Below the pieces are notes generated by a model. That model saw only the letters and a list, made by a program, of their open reading frames with translations. It did no database searches and was not told where the DNA came from. Made by a program: the position numbers and the translations under genes. Below are positions 47,533 to 57,507 of a stretch of DNA of 64,000 nucleotides, one piece after another (position 1 is the first letter of the stretch; every line of letters begins with the position of its first letter). This DNA is from Tragulus kanchil. Its lineage: Eukaryota; Chordata; Mammalia; Artiodactyla; Tragulidae. The DNA lies in NCBI GenBank assembly GCA_022376925.1, contig JAIOJX010000026.1, positions 257,835,830-257,899,829 on the forward strand, read 5' to 3'.

Positions 47533-48132
47533 AAACTACTATACAATTGTGCTTATCTCACATCCTAGCAAAGTAATGCTCAAAATCTTTCAGGATAGGC
47601 TTCAACAATATGTGGACCAATAAAATCCAGATATACAAGCTGGTTATATAAAAAGCAGAGGAACCAGAGATCAAGTTGCTGAAATTCATTGCATTGTATC
47701 AAAAGCAAAGAAATTCCAGAAAAGCATCTACTGCTTCACTGACTATGCTAATCCCTTTGATTATGTGAATCACAAAAAAACTGGAAAATTCTTAAAGAAA
47801 TGGGTATACCAGACCATATTACCTGCCTCCTGAGCAAGTTGTATACAAATCAAAAAGCAACAGTTAAAAGCAGACATGGAACAATGGACTGGTTCCACAT
47901 TGGAAAAGTAGTACGTCAAGGCTGTATATTGTCACCCTGCTTATTTAACTTCTGTGCAGAGTACATTACATGAAATGCTGGGCTGGATGAAGCTCAAGCT
48001 GGAATCAAGATTTCTGGGAGAAATATCAACAACCTCATATATGTAGATGATACCATTCTAATGGCAGAAAGTGAAGAGGAACTAAAGGGTCAAAGAGGAG
48101 AGTGAAAAAGCTGTCTTAAAACTCACCATTCA

Positions 48133-48405
48133 GGGCTTCCCTGGTGGTCCAGTTGGTAAGGACACTGCCTTGCAGTGCAAGGGGTGCTTGTTTGATCCCT
48201 GGCCTGGGAAGATCCCACGTGTTGCAAAGCGAGTGGACTGATGTGTCCAACTACCAAGCCAGAGCTCTGGAGTGCTTGTGCCCAGAGCCGGTGCTCTGCA
48301 ACGAGAGGGGCCACTGCAATAGGAGTCCCACACAGGCCAAAAGAACAAGGATAAATAAATGAAAGATTAATAGAAGTGAGCCCCCCTACATACACACAAA
48401 AAAAC
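48133..48405 (+). mobile_element. CHR-type SINE nested in BovB, with target-site duplication
   Basis: The head 'gggcttccctggtggtccag' is at 48133. An 11-bp target-site duplication with one mismatch flanks it ('ctcaccattca' at 48122-48132 and 'ctcatcattca' at 48406-48416), and the duplicated bases are BovB sequence. The body carries the local 'tgtccaactac' variant and ends in a short tail. With the Bov-tA this gives two SINE layers over one BovB. Confidence 0.93.
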
Positions 48406-48496
48406 CTCATCATTCAAAAAACTAAGACCATGGCATCTGACCCCATCACTTCATGGTTAATAGATGAAAAAAATATGGAAAAAGTAGAAGATTTTA

Positions 48497-50590
48497 TTTT
48501 CTTGTTCTCTGAAATCACTCAGGGCAATGACTGCAGTCATGAAATTGAAAGATACTTGCTCCTTGGAAGAGAAACTATGGCAAATATAGACATTATATTA
48601 AAAAGCAGAGACATCACTTTGCTGACAAAGGTCTGTCTAGTTAAAGCTATGGTTTTTCCAATAGTCATGTATGTATGTGAGAGCTGGACCATAAAGAAGG
48701 CTAAGAGCTGAAGAAATACTGTGCTACTGGAGAAGACTCTTGAGAACAACCTTTGGACAGCAAGGAGATTAAATCAGTCAATCCTGAAGGAAATCAACCC
48801 TGAGTATTCATTGGAAGGACTGATCCTGAAGCTGAAGCTCCAATACTTTGACCACCTGATGGAAAGAGCCGATTCACTGGAGAAGATCTTGATGCTGGGA
48901 AATATTGAGGACAGGAGGAGAAAGGGGCAACAGTGGATGAGGTAGCTGGATGGCATCACCAACTCAATGGACAGGAGTCTGAGCAAACTCCAGGTGATAG
49001 TGAAGGACAAGGAAGCCTAGCATGCTGCAGCTCACGGGGTTGCAAAGTGTTGGACTTAGACTAAACAGTTTTTCTGGATTTTAAACCTCTAAATAGAGCT
49101 TTCTCTTCTTAAAAACTGTCTAGAGCTAACCTGGTCCATGTGACCTTTTAGTATAATTAACCTACACTGATAAAGTCAGTAGTCCCAGATTTCAAATTTT
49201 GCCTTATAACACAGATTTAAATGTTTTAACACTAATATTGAATATCCTCTGCAATGATTTTGAGCTCTAGATACTGAACATGGTAACCTTGAACCTCCCA
49301 TAAATTGGGGAAGACCTCTGAAGCAACCAAAACAAAGCTCTTGACTTTCTAAATATAATGTTTGTTTGACTCCTTGACTTTAATTGTGAACTCTTGTTGT
49401 TTTTCCTTGACTGATTTGCCACTATTATTTGAAGTAAACCTTTTCTACTTACTCAAAAAGCATGCTTTGCAGATTAAAAGAAAAATTGTATTCCTTTCTA
49501 AACATTAAAGTCTGTCCCAGATGACTGCAGTCATGAAATTGAAAGATACTTTGCTCCTTTGGAAAGATAAAAAATAAAAAAAATTTTTCTTGTTCTCTGA
49601 AATCACTCAGGGCAATGACTGCAGTCATGAAATTGAAAGATACTTGCTCCTTGGAAGAGAAACTATGGCAAATATAGACATTATATTAAAAAGCAGAGAC
49701 ATCACTTTGCTGACAAAGGTCTGTCTAGTTAAAGCTATGGTTTTTCCAATAGTCATGTATGTATGTGAGAGCTGGACCATAAAGAAGGCTAAGAGCTGAA
49801 GAAATACTGTGCTACTGGAGAAGACTCTTGAGAACAACCTTTGGACAGCAAGGAGATTAAATCAGTCAATCCTGAAGGAAATCAACCCTGAGTATTCATT
49901 GGAAGGACTGATCCTGAAGCTGAAGCTCCAATACTTTGACCACCTGATGGAAAGAGCCGATTCACTGGAGAAGATCTTGATGCTGGGAAATATTGAGGAC
50001 AGGAGGAGAAAGGGGCAACAGTGGATGAGGTAGCTGGATGGCATCACCAACTCAATGGACAGGAGTCTGAGCAAACTCCAGGTGATAGTGAAGGACAAGG
50101 AAGCCTAGCATGCTGCAGCTCACGGGGTTGCAAAGTGTTGGACTTAGACTAAACAGTTTTTCTGGATTTTAAACCTCTAAATAGAGCTTTCTCTTCTTAA
50201 AAACTGTCTAGAGCTAACCTGGTCCATGTGACCTTTTAGTATAATTAACCTACACTGATAAAGTCAGTAGTCCCAGATTTCAAATTTTGCCTTATAACAC
50301 AGATTTAAATGTTTTAACACTAATATTGAATATCCTCTGCAATGATTTTGAGCTCTAGATACTGAACATGGTAACCTTGAACCTCCCATAAATTGGGGAA
50401 GACCTCTGAAGCAACCAAAACAAAGCTCTTGACTTTCTAAATATAATGTTTGTTTGACTCCTTGACTTTAATTGTGAACTCTTGTTGTTTTTCCTTGACT
50501 GATTTGCCACTATTATTTGAAGTAAACCTTTTCTCTACTTACTCAAAAAGCATGCTTTGCAGATTAAAAGAAAAAATTGTATTCCTTCTA
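48497..50590. repeat. Tandem duplication 13: period 1088 bp, with a garbled third fragment
   Basis: 48497-49500 is repeated at 49585-50590. The 84-base filler at 49501-49584 contains, at 49521-49569, a third and noisy version of 48528-48575. There 'acttgctccttgg' has become 'actttgctcctttgg', i.e. homopolymer expansions. An A- and T-rich stretch follows. This is a strong trace of unpolished long-read filler. Confidence 0.95.
49585..50148 (+). mobile_element. BovB 3' half, duplicate display
   Basis: Second display of 48497-49060, same substitutions throughout. It is followed by the same non-BovB flank, so it is not an independent insertion. Confidence 0.92.
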
Positions 50591-50843
50591 ATTAAATCTC
50601 AGAAAGTCATTAAGATTAGTCTAAAAAACAAAAATATATAATGCACATTGAGTTTTCTAAATTATGATTAAGGATGATGAATCCTCCCTTTAACTATTTT
50701 AACTGTCTTTCCTTTTCAGTAAATTAAACATGTTTCTTAAATTCTATCTTTACTTCTTTAGCTTTATCTCATCAATCTTTACTTTTATTTTGGAATCTTT
50801 CTAACCTTTTTCTTTTTCATTCTGTGAATGTGACTTTTAAAAA
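50149..50843. other. Unique noncoding DNA
   Basis: It follows the BovB 3' end and is shared with 49061-49500 up to 50590. No gene or named repeat is recognised. Confidence 0.4.
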
Positions 50844-50853
50844 TTAAAAAGTT

Positions 50854-50892
50854 ATCACTTCTTGGTCTTTTGGCTAAAATCAAATATAAAAG
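50854..50892 (+). pseudogene. Truncated U2 snRNA retrocopy (5' end only)
   Basis: The 37-40 bases from 'atcacttcttggtcttttgg' onward match the first part of U2 snRNA with a few transitions. The branch-site-recognising region and everything downstream are missing. A perfect 11-bp direct repeat, 'ttaaaaagtta', lies at 50844-50854 and 50893-50903. That marks a reverse-transcribed insertion. U2 normally pairs with the intron branch point in the spliceosome. This scrap has no promoter and cannot act. Confidence 0.85.
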
Positions 50893-51049
50893 TTAAAAAG
50901 TTACACATGCTTTTTGTAAAAAAAATCAATCAATATAGAATTGTACTAAAAAAAGTTCTCATTTGTGTCTGACACAAATAAACACTGAGTGAATGAATGA
51001 ATGAGTGAATAAATAAGTAAATACTTGAATATTTTTATTTTTTAAAACA

Positions 51050-51213
51050 TTTTTTTAGTCTTTATTGAATTTCTTACAACATTGCTTCTGTTTTATGTTT
51101 CATTTTTTCTTGGCCAAAAGGCATGTGGGATATTAGTTTTCCACCAAGGATCAAACCCACAACTTCTGCATTGGAAGATGAAGCCTTAACAACTCGACAA
51201 CCAAGGAAGCCCC
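51050..51213 (-). mobile_element. tRNA-derived artiodactyl SINE, old
   Basis: In reverse complement the head is 'gggcttccttggttgtcgag', with a B box-like 'gggtttgatcc' and a T-rich end on the plus strand ('tttttagtctttattgaat'). It has the general CHR/ART pattern but lacks the CHR body variant shared by the other local copies. Confidence 0.75.
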
Positions 51214-51292
51214 CAACTTGAATATTTTTTAAAAAATAGCTATGATATTCAAAAACTTATTTTCTTCTTTTTTGGTATTGTAACAATTTAGT

Positions 51293-51382
51293 ACAATACC
51301 AGGTTTGATTCCTAGGCTGGGAAGATGCTCTGGGGGATTCATGGGGTCACAAGAGTTGGACACAACTGAGTGACTAACCATA
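51293..51382 (+). mobile_element. Bov-tA fragment with internal deletion
   Basis: The blocks 'aggtttgattcctaggctgg' and 'gggggattcatggggtcaca' are joined directly to 'agagttggacacaactgagt'. The middle of a Bov-tA, which usually holds the 'ccactccagtattc' word, is missing. Shown again at about 52420-52508. Confidence 0.85.
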
Positions 51383-51949
51383 GTATAACACAGTACATAA
51401 CCATTTTAGAACTTTAGAAAAAATATTTAATATGCACATTAGAATTAGTTCAGACCAACTGTTGACAACTGATAATTTATATTTTTTTCCTCAAAAAGAA
51501 TGCTGTTAGGTGTTTTGTGCTTAATTTTTTTGAACTACTCAAGTAGATTCAAAACGTAAATGAAAAAACAGTAGTATTGAGAGGTGATTTCATTAAATCA
51601 TGTTGGTATTTTTGATGTCTTCATTGTCTTTTTCTAAATAGACTATTTTGACATTATATAATTTTGAGTTTGAATTCTGTGCATTCTACTGCAGTACTTT
51701 CTATAAAAAGCATGGAAAAAATGCCAACTCTGATACTGTGATTTTGCCAGTTATGAGCAAATTACATCCATTTGGCTTATAACACATATATAATATCTCT
51801 TTGGAATTTATTCTATATATATCAAAACATTAATTTTGAAATGGTAAGCTTTTGTAAGTGCCTTCAAATTCATAATGCATGAGGTGCCTTGCAACCAAAT
51901 ATATATTCAGTTCCCAGCATTATTGGTGTTTCTAATTTCAATAACTATA

Positions 51950-52110
51950 ATACTATCACCTTTGGACTTTTATGGCATCTTTCATCCGTGGATCTTAAAG
52001 GGCTTTACAAACATTAATTCACACAACATTCCTGTGAGGTGCAGAAATATCATTAACCCCATATTACAAATGAGGAAACAAGCGCAGAAAGGTTAATAAT
52101 ACGCATGCTA
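51950..52110 (-). mobile_element. MIR or L3-type ancient repeat
   Basis: The text 'catctttcatccgtggatct', 'taaagggctttacaaacatt', 'ttcctgtgaggtgcagaaat' and 'tacaaatgaggaaacaagcg' is typical of an ancient CORE/CR1-type repeat. I cannot separate MIR3 from L3 by eye. Shown again at about 53077-53237. Confidence 0.6.
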
Positions 52111-53477
52111 CTTTCTACTTGTACAGTGCCTTTGATTCTAAGTACACTGGAACTTTTATGACGCTGGTATAAGAGAAAAAAACTAAAACAGGCTGACAGA
52201 TTAACTCATGGAAGACTTTTACACTGGAGCACATAGTTCTAGAAATTGTTCCCTTAGTATAGATTAATCATATAATATGGAGTTCAAATAGTTTTCAGTT
52301 GTAATTGGGAATCAGGAATTCAGATTTATTTCTTAACTTCTCTCTAGTTAAGAGTAGATGATATGAATGGACAAAGACCCTTATTCTTCTTCTTTTTTGG
52401 TATTGTAACAATTTAGTACAATACCAGGTTTGATTCCTAGGCTGGGAAGATGCTCTGGGGGATTCATGGGGTCACAAGAGTTGGACACAACTGAGTGACT
52501 AACCATAGTATAACACAGTACATAACCATTTTAGAACTTTAGAAAAAATATTTAATATGCACATTAGAATTAGTTCAGACCAACTGTTGACAACTGATAA
52601 TTTATATTTTTTTTTCCTCAAAAAGAATGCTGTTAGGTGTTTTGTGCTTAATTTTTTTGAACTACTCAAGTAGATTCAAAACGTAAATGAAAAAACAGTA
52701 GTATTGAGAGGTGATTTCATTAAATCATGTTGGTATTTTTGATGTCTTCATTGTCTTTTTCTAAATAGACTATTTTGACATTATATAATTTTGAGTTTGA
52801 ATTCTGTGCATTCTACTGCAGTACTTTCTATAAAAAGCATGGAAAAAATGCCAACTCTGATACTGTGATTTTGCCAGTTATGAGCAAATTACATCCATTT
52901 GGCTTATAACACATATATAATATCTCTTTGGAATTTATTCTATATATATCAAAACATTAATTTTGAAATGGTAAGCTTTTGTAAGTGCCTTCAAATTCAT
53001 AATGCATGAGGTGCCTTGCAACCAAATATATATTCAGTTCCCAGCATTATTGGTGTTTCTAATTTCAATAACTATAATACTATCACCTTTGGACTTTTAT
53101 GGCATCTTTCATCCGTGGATCTTAAAGGGCTTTACAAACATTAATTCACACAACATTCCTGTGAGGTGCAGAAATATCATTAACCCCATATTACAAATGA
53201 GGAAACAAGCGCAGAAAGGTTAATAATACGCATGCTACTTTCTACTTGTACAGTGCCTTTGATTCTAAGTACACTGGAACTTTTATGACGCTGGTATAAG
53301 AGAAAAAAACTAAAACAGGCTGACAGATTAACTCATGGAAGACTTTTACACTGGAGCACATAGTTCTAGAAATTGTTCCCTTAGTATAGATTAATCATAT
53401 AATATGGAGTTCAAATAGTTTTCAGTTGTAATTGGGAATCAGGAATTCAGATTTATTTCTTAACTTTCTCTCTAGTT

Positions 53478-53789
53478 TAAAGGAGAGAGTAGATGATTAT
53501 GCCACATGGGCAACAGACTATATGAAATTGTATATTATATTAAAAAATTAAATAACACCTCAAAATTAATTAACAAAGGCATAATACCAGGCTTGTTACT
53601 GTATGCTTTTCTAGGCATTAGTGATTCAGTGATTTATACTAAAAGAGTAAATAAAGAATTTAAATTTCATCAGGTATTTTTAGTGTTCATCATCTTCATT
53701 AGGTTTGTCATGGCTAAATACTAGTTTTAATGTCTTGCCTTCCTCTGTAGAGCTCAGGATTCACATATTTACCTTGATTCATTATGTTT
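53478..53789. other. Unique DNA before the L1 insertion
   Basis: It includes 53586-53670, which resembles 55272-55356 (see findings). The 72-codon frame at 53506-53724 has no recognised motif. Confidence 0.4.
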
Positions 53790-53903
53790 AAGACAAAAAG
53801 GTAAAACTACAATGAGATACCACCTCACACCCGTCAGAATGGCCATCATCAAATATCTGCAGACAATAAATGCTGGAGAGGGTGCGGAGAAAAGGGAACC
53901 CTC

Positions 53904-54314
53904 GTGCATTGCTGGTGGGAATGTCAATTGATACAGCCTCTATGGAAGACAGTATGGAGATTCCTTCAAAAACTAAAAATAGAAGCACCCTACAACTCAG
54001 CAATCCCACTACTAGGTCTATATCCTGATGAAATCAAAACTGAAAGAAGTACCTGTACCCCAATGTTCATTGCAGCTCTCTATACAATAGCCAGAACATG
54101 GAAGCAACCTAGATGTCCATCGACGAATGAATGGATACAGAAGCTTTGGTACATATATACAATGGAATACTACTCAGCTGTTCAAAGAAATGCAGACAAC
54201 TCAGTCCTAATGAAGTGGCTGCCTCTAGAACCTATCATAAAAAGTGAAGTAAGTCAAAAAGAGAAAGACAAATACAGTATACTAACACATATATGGAATC
54301 TAGTAGGATAGTCT
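53904..54314 (+). pseudogene. L1 ORF2 C-terminal fragment, open for 135 codons
   Basis: The translation starts MHCWWECQLIQPLWKTVWRF and includes 'MFIAALYTIARTWKQP' and 'IYTMEYYSAVQRN'. This is the cysteine-rich C-terminal part of L1 ORF2 protein, which in full-length elements helps bind RNA. Endonuclease and reverse transcriptase parts are absent. The frame is uninterrupted to its stop. The ATG used here is internal to ORF2 and not a real start. Confidence 0.9.
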
Positions 54315-54507
54315 TGATAACACACGCAGTGAACTCATGGAAAAATAGACAGAGCATAGACATAGGGACATTGTGGGGAAGAAATAGGGATGGGGAGGCA
54401 TGGCGGGAGTAACATGGAAACCTATACTGTTATGTGTGGAAAAGATAGCTAGTGTCATTGTGCTAAGGGAATAGGAGTGCTTACAATGGCTTGGGGTGAT
54501 GGTCTGG

Positions 54508-54540
54508 AGGGGTGGGATGGGGGGAACTGTGGGGGTGGGG
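54508..54540 (+). repeat. G-rich tract in the L1 3' UTR, potential G-quadruplex
   Basis: Five runs of three to six G are separated by one to six bases. G-quadruplex-forming tracts in this position are a known conserved trait of mammalian L1 3' UTRs. Shown again at 55617-55649. Confidence 0.85.
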
Positions 54541-54864
54541 ACCATGGATATGCATATGGCTGATCTGGGAACATACATGTCTGTAAACAACAAAACTCTG
54601 TAAAACCTTTAAAATAAAGAATAATAATAATAATAAAAAAGACAAAAAGATCCCAATCTGAGTCACTCCAAACCAGAGTTTTCTCTATCATTGATCTCTT
54701 GTCTAAAACCACCAACACACAGGTTTCCAGTACATCTTCATAAAGCTTTCTTTTTCTGATTTTTTTCACTGCTGGAAGTTACTAGAGATCGTTTAGTATT
54801 ATTTTACTTCTCCTTCCTTGCCACCACCTTCTTAGAAGGGTTGTTCATAGCTTTTGTGTCCTGA

Positions 54865-54990
54865 CAGACTCAAGGTACTGTGCTGGATGCTGGGCGTACT
54901 GTGTGGTGTAGACGACAGAGTGACTTTAAGGAGTTTATAATGTGAAAGTAGAGATAGACATTAAGGAAGAAATTATAATTGTATTAATTA
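54865..54990 (-). mobile_element. L2 LINE 3' fragment
   Basis: The words 'aaggtactgtgctggatgct', 'agagtgactttaaggagttt' and 'gagatagacattaaggaaga' follow the reverse-complement L2 3' end. Shown again at about 55974-56099. Confidence 0.6.
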
Positions 54991-56640
54991 CATGACCAGG
55001 CAAAATTTCTGTGAAAAAAAAAAATCCATAAATGATTAACCTACAGGCTGGCAGTTCAATTGTCACTTAAGAGAAAAGAATCGGAGGAGTGAGTCTATTG
55101 TAGCCATGATTCAAGGGAAAAGAAAATAGCCTGATGATTTGACTACTGTTGACAGATCCTAAAACCCTGAATCCTTGGAAACCAGCTGGTTTGGGGATTT
55201 GTGCTTTCTCATACAGGACAGGCATTAGTAGCTTCAGACATACATCAGAAGTACCTAACAGACAATGACGTGACACCAGGCTTGTTCTTGCACGTTTTTT
55301 TAGCCATTAATGATTCAGTCATCTATATTAAAAAGAATGAATAAACAATTTAAGTTTCGACCAAAAAGGCTAGCTGGGAAGTTGTATCAAAATGTAAATA
55401 ACTGATATATTAGAAAGAAAATGGTTATTAGAGAAAGAAGAAAAATAATTGCTTTTCCTTTTCTTTCAATATGCATGCATATTCATATATCTCTCCTCTC
55501 AGTCCAGTTGTTTATCTTAGGTTCATACTCTCCTACGTTTTGGCTCTTCTCTAAAATCTGTTCCTTCTTCAGCCTGACCTTAATGGAGCTTACAATGGCT
55601 TGGGGTGATGGTCTGGAGGGGTGGGATGGGGGGAACTGTGGGGGTGGGGACCATGGATATGCATATGGCTGATCTGGGAACATACATGTCTGTAAACAAC
55701 AAAACTCTGTAAAACCTTTAAAATAAAGAATAATAATAATAATAAAAAAGACAAAAAGATCCCAATCTGAGTCACTCCAAACCAGAGTTTTCTCTATCAT
55801 TGATCTCTTGTCTAAAACCACCAACACACAGGTTTCCAGTACATCTTCATAAAGCTTTCTTTTTCTGATTTTTTTCACTGCTGGAAGTTACTAGAGATCG
55901 TTTAGTATTATTTTACTTCTCCTTCCTTGCCACCACCTTCTTAGAAGGGTTGTTCATAGCTTTTGTGTCCTGACAGACTCAAGGTACTGTGCTGGATGCT
56001 GGGCGTACTGTGTGGTGTAGACGACAGAGTGACTTTAAGGAGTTTATAATGTGAAAGTAGAGATAGACATTAAGGAAGAAATTATAATTGTATTAATTAC
56101 ATGACCAGGCAAAATTTCTGTGAAAAAAAAAAATCCATAAATGATTAACCTACAGGCTGGCAGTTCAATTGTCACTTAAGAGAAAAGAATCGGAGGAGTG
56201 AGTCTATTGTAGCCATGATTCAAGGGAAAAGAAAATAGCCTGATGATTTGACTACTGTTGACAGATCCTAAAACCCTGAATCCTTGGAAACCAGCTGGTT
56301 TGGGGATTTGTGCTTTCTCATACAGGACAGGCATTAGTAGCTTCAGACATACATCAGAAGTACCTAACAGACAATGACGTGACACCAGGCTTGTTCTTGC
56401 ACGTTTTTTTAGCCATTAATGATTCAGTCATCTATATTAAAAAGAATGAATAAACAATTTAAGTTTCGACCAAAAAGGCTAGCTGGGAAGTTGTATCAAA
56501 ATGTAAATAACTGATATATTAGAAAGAAAATGGTTATTAGAGAAAGAAGAAAAATAATTGCTTTTCCTTTTCTTTCAATATGCATGCATATTCATATATC
56601 TCTCCCTCTCAGTCCAGTTGTTTCATCTTAGGTTGGCATA

Positions 56641-57335
56641 CTCTCTTCCCTTACTGCTTTCTGGGAATCTCTTCTCTAAATCTTTACTTCATCTGTTCCT
56701 TCTTCAGCCTGACCTAGCAATGAGGAAATGGGGCTGAAAACTCCTGGCCCTTTTGTTCCCCCCTCTCTTAATATTGGCTTGCTTTCATCCCTGAGTGCAG
56801 AAGGACTGCCATAGAAGGAACACTCTTTTAAAAGATATGGTCATGGGTATCAAAACAATCTTTCCCCAGGCCAGCACACTTTACCTTAGTTGTGCACAGG
56901 AGTATGGGGGGGTAACATGTAGGTACACATAGATCCGAAAGGAACATTGCTCGCAATATATTTCATTGAGGGGTGACAAGAACATCTCCACTGACATATC
57001 CAGATGGGCAGATAGGCACAGAGACTTCCAATGTTATGTGTAATCTCAACAGATTAAGTAGAAAACTCTGTTTTTAAGGGTATCTCCTCAATATTGGCCT
57101 GATATCATCAGTATGCTGAGCTGTTTCTAATGTGATAAAGTTTAGCCTTGCTCTCCCTAATGGGATTTCATAAACATGTTAAGTAGGCAAAAGAAAGAGA
57201 GATTGATGAATAGGACTTAAGTAGGGCAACCAGTAAAAGGATGGAAAAGAAGCAGATTCAGGTTACATCACTGTGCCCTGTACAAATGGAACTCGGTTTC
57301 AAAACATGGTTAAACACAGAGACTGTAAAATCAGA
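56641..57335. other. Unique noncoding DNA
   Basis: No named repeat is seen. Two less AT-rich blocks (56745-56880 and 57060-57180) could be constrained noncoding sequence. No gene is recognised. Confidence 0.4.
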
Positions 57336-57339
57336 GTTG

Positions 57340-57500
57340 TGTTCAAACCCCACTAGAGCAATTCACACATTTATGTCCTAGTGCAAGTTACTTAAACTCC
57401 AAGCTTCAGTTTCTTCATCTTTAAAATCGGGTTAATATTACTCACTTTATATAATCACTGGGAGGTTCAAATTATAGATGCAGTGTTCTAAATATCCCCC
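57340..57500 (+). mobile_element. MIR SINE
   Basis: The forward MIR order is present: 'gttcaaaccccactagagca', 'gcaagttacttaaactccaa', 'cttcagtttcttcatcttta' and 'aaatcgggttaatattactc'. Confidence 0.85.
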
Positions 57501-57507
57501 AAGGAAG

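Larger units (their letters stand above)
47167..49060 (+). mobile_element. BovB (RTE) LINE with two nested SINEs
   Basis: BovB begins 'gagctatttaaaatcctaaa' in the reverse transcriptase and runs to the 3' end 'gttgcaaagtgttggactta'. It is 5'-truncated. A Bov-tA (47316-47532) and a CHR SINE (48133-48405) are inserted in it, so it predates both. The motif A region reads YCFTDYANPFD (Asp kept). Motif C reads YVDD, where the family has YADD. Several frameshifts and stops abolish coding. The 3' half is shown again at 49585-50148. Confidence 0.93.
51261..53477. repeat. Tandem duplication 14: period about 1125-1127 bp
   Basis: 51261-52349 is repeated at 52386-53477. Near the join, 'tctctctagttaagagtagatgat' in outline (52339-52362) is a shortened form of the text after the second copy (53467-53497). 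T-run length differs near 52610. The 73-codon frame at 51875-52096 recurs at 53002-53223. Confidence 0.95.
53801..54638 (+). mobile_element. L1 LINE, 5'-truncated, with target-site duplication
   Basis: It starts inside ORF2 ('gtaaaactacaatgagatac') and continues through the ORF2 end, a G-rich 3' UTR, an 'aataaag' signal and an (AAT)n/A tail. A perfect 11-bp target-site duplication, 'aagacaaaaag', flanks it at 53790-53800 and 54639-54649, so the insert is exactly bounded. Sharp ends and an open ORF2 C-terminus make it the youngest-looking L1 here. The last 160 bases are shown again at 55588-55747. Confidence 0.95.
54479..56640. repeat. Tandem duplication 15: period 1109 bp
   Basis: 54479 to about 55530 is repeated at 55588 to about 56640. 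The unit starts inside the L1 3' UTR. At the join, 55523-55586 ('ttcatactctcctacg', 'ggctcttctctaaaatctg', 'ttccttcttcagcctgacct') is a collapsed version of 56634-56716 beyond the second copy, with about 20 bases missing. Confidence 0.95.
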
